Shown: positions 63,234 through 64,000 of the stretch, one piece after another
Layout of the letters: every line of letters begins with the position of its first letter
Numbering within the stretch: position 1 is the first letter of the stretch
Assembly (NCBI GenBank): GCA_965262665.1
Contig: CBDHFR010000004.1
Span: 2,914,001 to 2,978,000 of the forward strand
Length of the DNA stretch: 64,000 nucleotides
Direction: 5' to 3'
From: CBDBND01 sp965262665
Lineage (GTDB): Bacteria > Pseudomonadota > Alphaproteobacteria > Rhodospirillales > Rhodospirillaceae
Translations under genes and position numbers: made by a program
The notes under the pieces: generated by a model
What the model was told of the DNA's origin: nothing
Seen by the model: the letters and a program-made list of their open reading frames with translations, nothing else
Database searches by the model: none

Positions 63234-64000
63234 CGCAGGTCGTCTTTCTGGTGTTTTTTGGTGTTGGCCAGGTCGCCGACGCCGCTGACATCTCGTTTAC
63301 GTCCGCGCCTTTCAAAAACTGTTACGTTTGTCCCTCAATGATGGCGCTCCCGGCAGGCCGCTTCATCATGGGTACGGATGATGAACGCGAGACCTATGGC
63401 CCTGCACACGATCGGGCGGTCACAACTTCTTTTGCCATTGCTGTTACCGAAACCACATTCGATCAGTATGAATCCTGCGTCGAAGCAGATGCGTGCAGTG
63501 CTGTCAAAAGTGATCATGGCTGGGGCCGGGGCGCCCAACCGGTCATTAACGTATCTTGGTAAGATGCGCTGGCCTACGCGGTTTGGCTGTCAGACGTCAC
63601 TGGCAATTCTTACAGATTGCCGAGAGAAACTGAGTGGGAATACGCTGCTCGAGCCAGCACGGTTTCCCGGTTTCCGTGGGGAGACATCGTGGGCGAAGGA
63701 AACGCCAACTGCCGAAACTGCGGCACTCAATGGAGCGGCAAGGGCGCTGCTCCCGTGGTTCAATTTCCACCAAACGATTTCGACCTCTACGACATGATGG
63801 GCAACGTTTCAGAATGGGTTGCCGACTGTTGGCGCGAGCGCCACGATCCCAATAGTGAAGTCACTCCATACGACGTCTTGGTAAACAGCGCCTGCCCAGT
63901 CCGAGTGACCCGCGGCGGTGATTGGTATTACGTGCCAATGCTGTCCACATCGGCCGCATGGAAGTCCAATGCGGCCAAGCTGTGGAGTTATACCATTGGC
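63218..64000 (+). pseudogene. Exported formylglycine-generating-enzyme-like (SUMF1) protein with internal ochre codon
   Basis: ATG 63218 overlaps the end of queG. A signal peptide ends near 'GVGQVADAADIS'. The FGE-sulfatase domain begins 'ALPAGRFIMGTDDERETYGP'. TAA 63560-63562 stops the frame after 'PVINVSW', where relatives continue with Asp or Glu. The same frame then carries 'DALAYAVWLSDVTGNSYRLP', 'RETEWEYAARAS', 'YDMMGNVSEWVADCWRER' and 'VTRGGDWYY' to the window edge. Four Cys lie near residues 30-90. It is probably a broken SUMF1-type protein, continuing outside the window. Confidence 0.85.

Noticed and set aside
8795..63562. Reassignment of TAG to an amino acid in this genome
   Set aside because: TAG also terminates several intact genes at their expected ends, and frameshifts of ordinary type are common in the same region, so mutation is the simpler reading. 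Readthrough at single sites remains open.
1..64000. CRISPR array, prophage, tRNA or rRNA genes
   Set aside because: No regularly spaced repeats, phage structural genes or RNA folds were recognised on either strand. Repeats present are IS copies or short tandem expansions.

Overview
The window reads as a chromosomal segment of an alphaproteobacterium, probably related to Rhodospirillales. The evidence is the lptF-lptD-surA-pdxA-rsmA neighbourhood, the queA-tgt-queG operon, a form-II CoxL-type molybdoenzyme, and the abundance of secreted alpha/beta hydrolases and IS630 elements. Most coding capacity is chromosomal, but eight insertion sequences or IS remnants sit in 64 kb. Many genes carry nonsense codons, frameshifts or IS insertions, so this looks like a genome in active decay or recent IS expansion, unless the assembly is error-rich.

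Layout. 0-1.9 kb: the end of a sensor kinase, an AEC transporter cut by an ISAs1-type element. 1.9-7.5 kb: CoxL-like subunit, CysQ, Sua5 and a GlcD-type flavoprotein. 7.5-9.2 kb: a VOC gene broken by a nonsense codon and an IS630. 9.4-23.4 kb: the LPS transport and outer-membrane biogenesis cluster (lptF, lptD, surA, pdxA, rsmA). It is split by a heavy-metal RND efflux operon with His-rich partner proteins and by an IS630. 23.4-27.6 kb: one amidohydrolase gene cut into three pieces by an IS1380 and an IS630. 27.7-29.0 kb: a second copy of the IS630 found next to lptD.

29-44 kb is the most distinctive stretch. It holds two near-duplicate methyltransferases with Tat-like leaders, a 119-residue protein translationally coupled to the second, and a repeated upstream element. 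Next come a Tat-type flavoprotein, a secreted tannase-family esterase, a CHRD protein and a two-domain alpha/beta hydrolase. A Na/Pi cotransporter, two exported NAD(P)-binding Rossmann proteins, a CpcT-like protein and an SSS transporter complete the region. Several are enzymes whose cofactors are normally cytoplasmic, yet they carry export signals.

44-49 kb: an IS remnant fused to a hybrid histidine kinase that also carries an internal amber codon, another IS630 in its stop codon, and a response regulator. 49-55.6 kb: a surface-glycan cluster (aminotransferase, glycan protein, GT39-like protein, flippase). 55.9-64 kb: a secreted S8 protease, GST, DUF2937-like protein, the queuosine operon and the start of an interrupted formylglycine-generating-enzyme-like gene.

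The intact housekeeping genes (LPS export, tRNA modification, rRNA methylation, pyridoxal synthesis) contrast with damaged sensory, transport and catabolic genes. That is the pattern expected of relaxed selection. Four of the five precisely resolved IS630 insertions lie in the same CTAG core, two of them exactly in amber stop codons.
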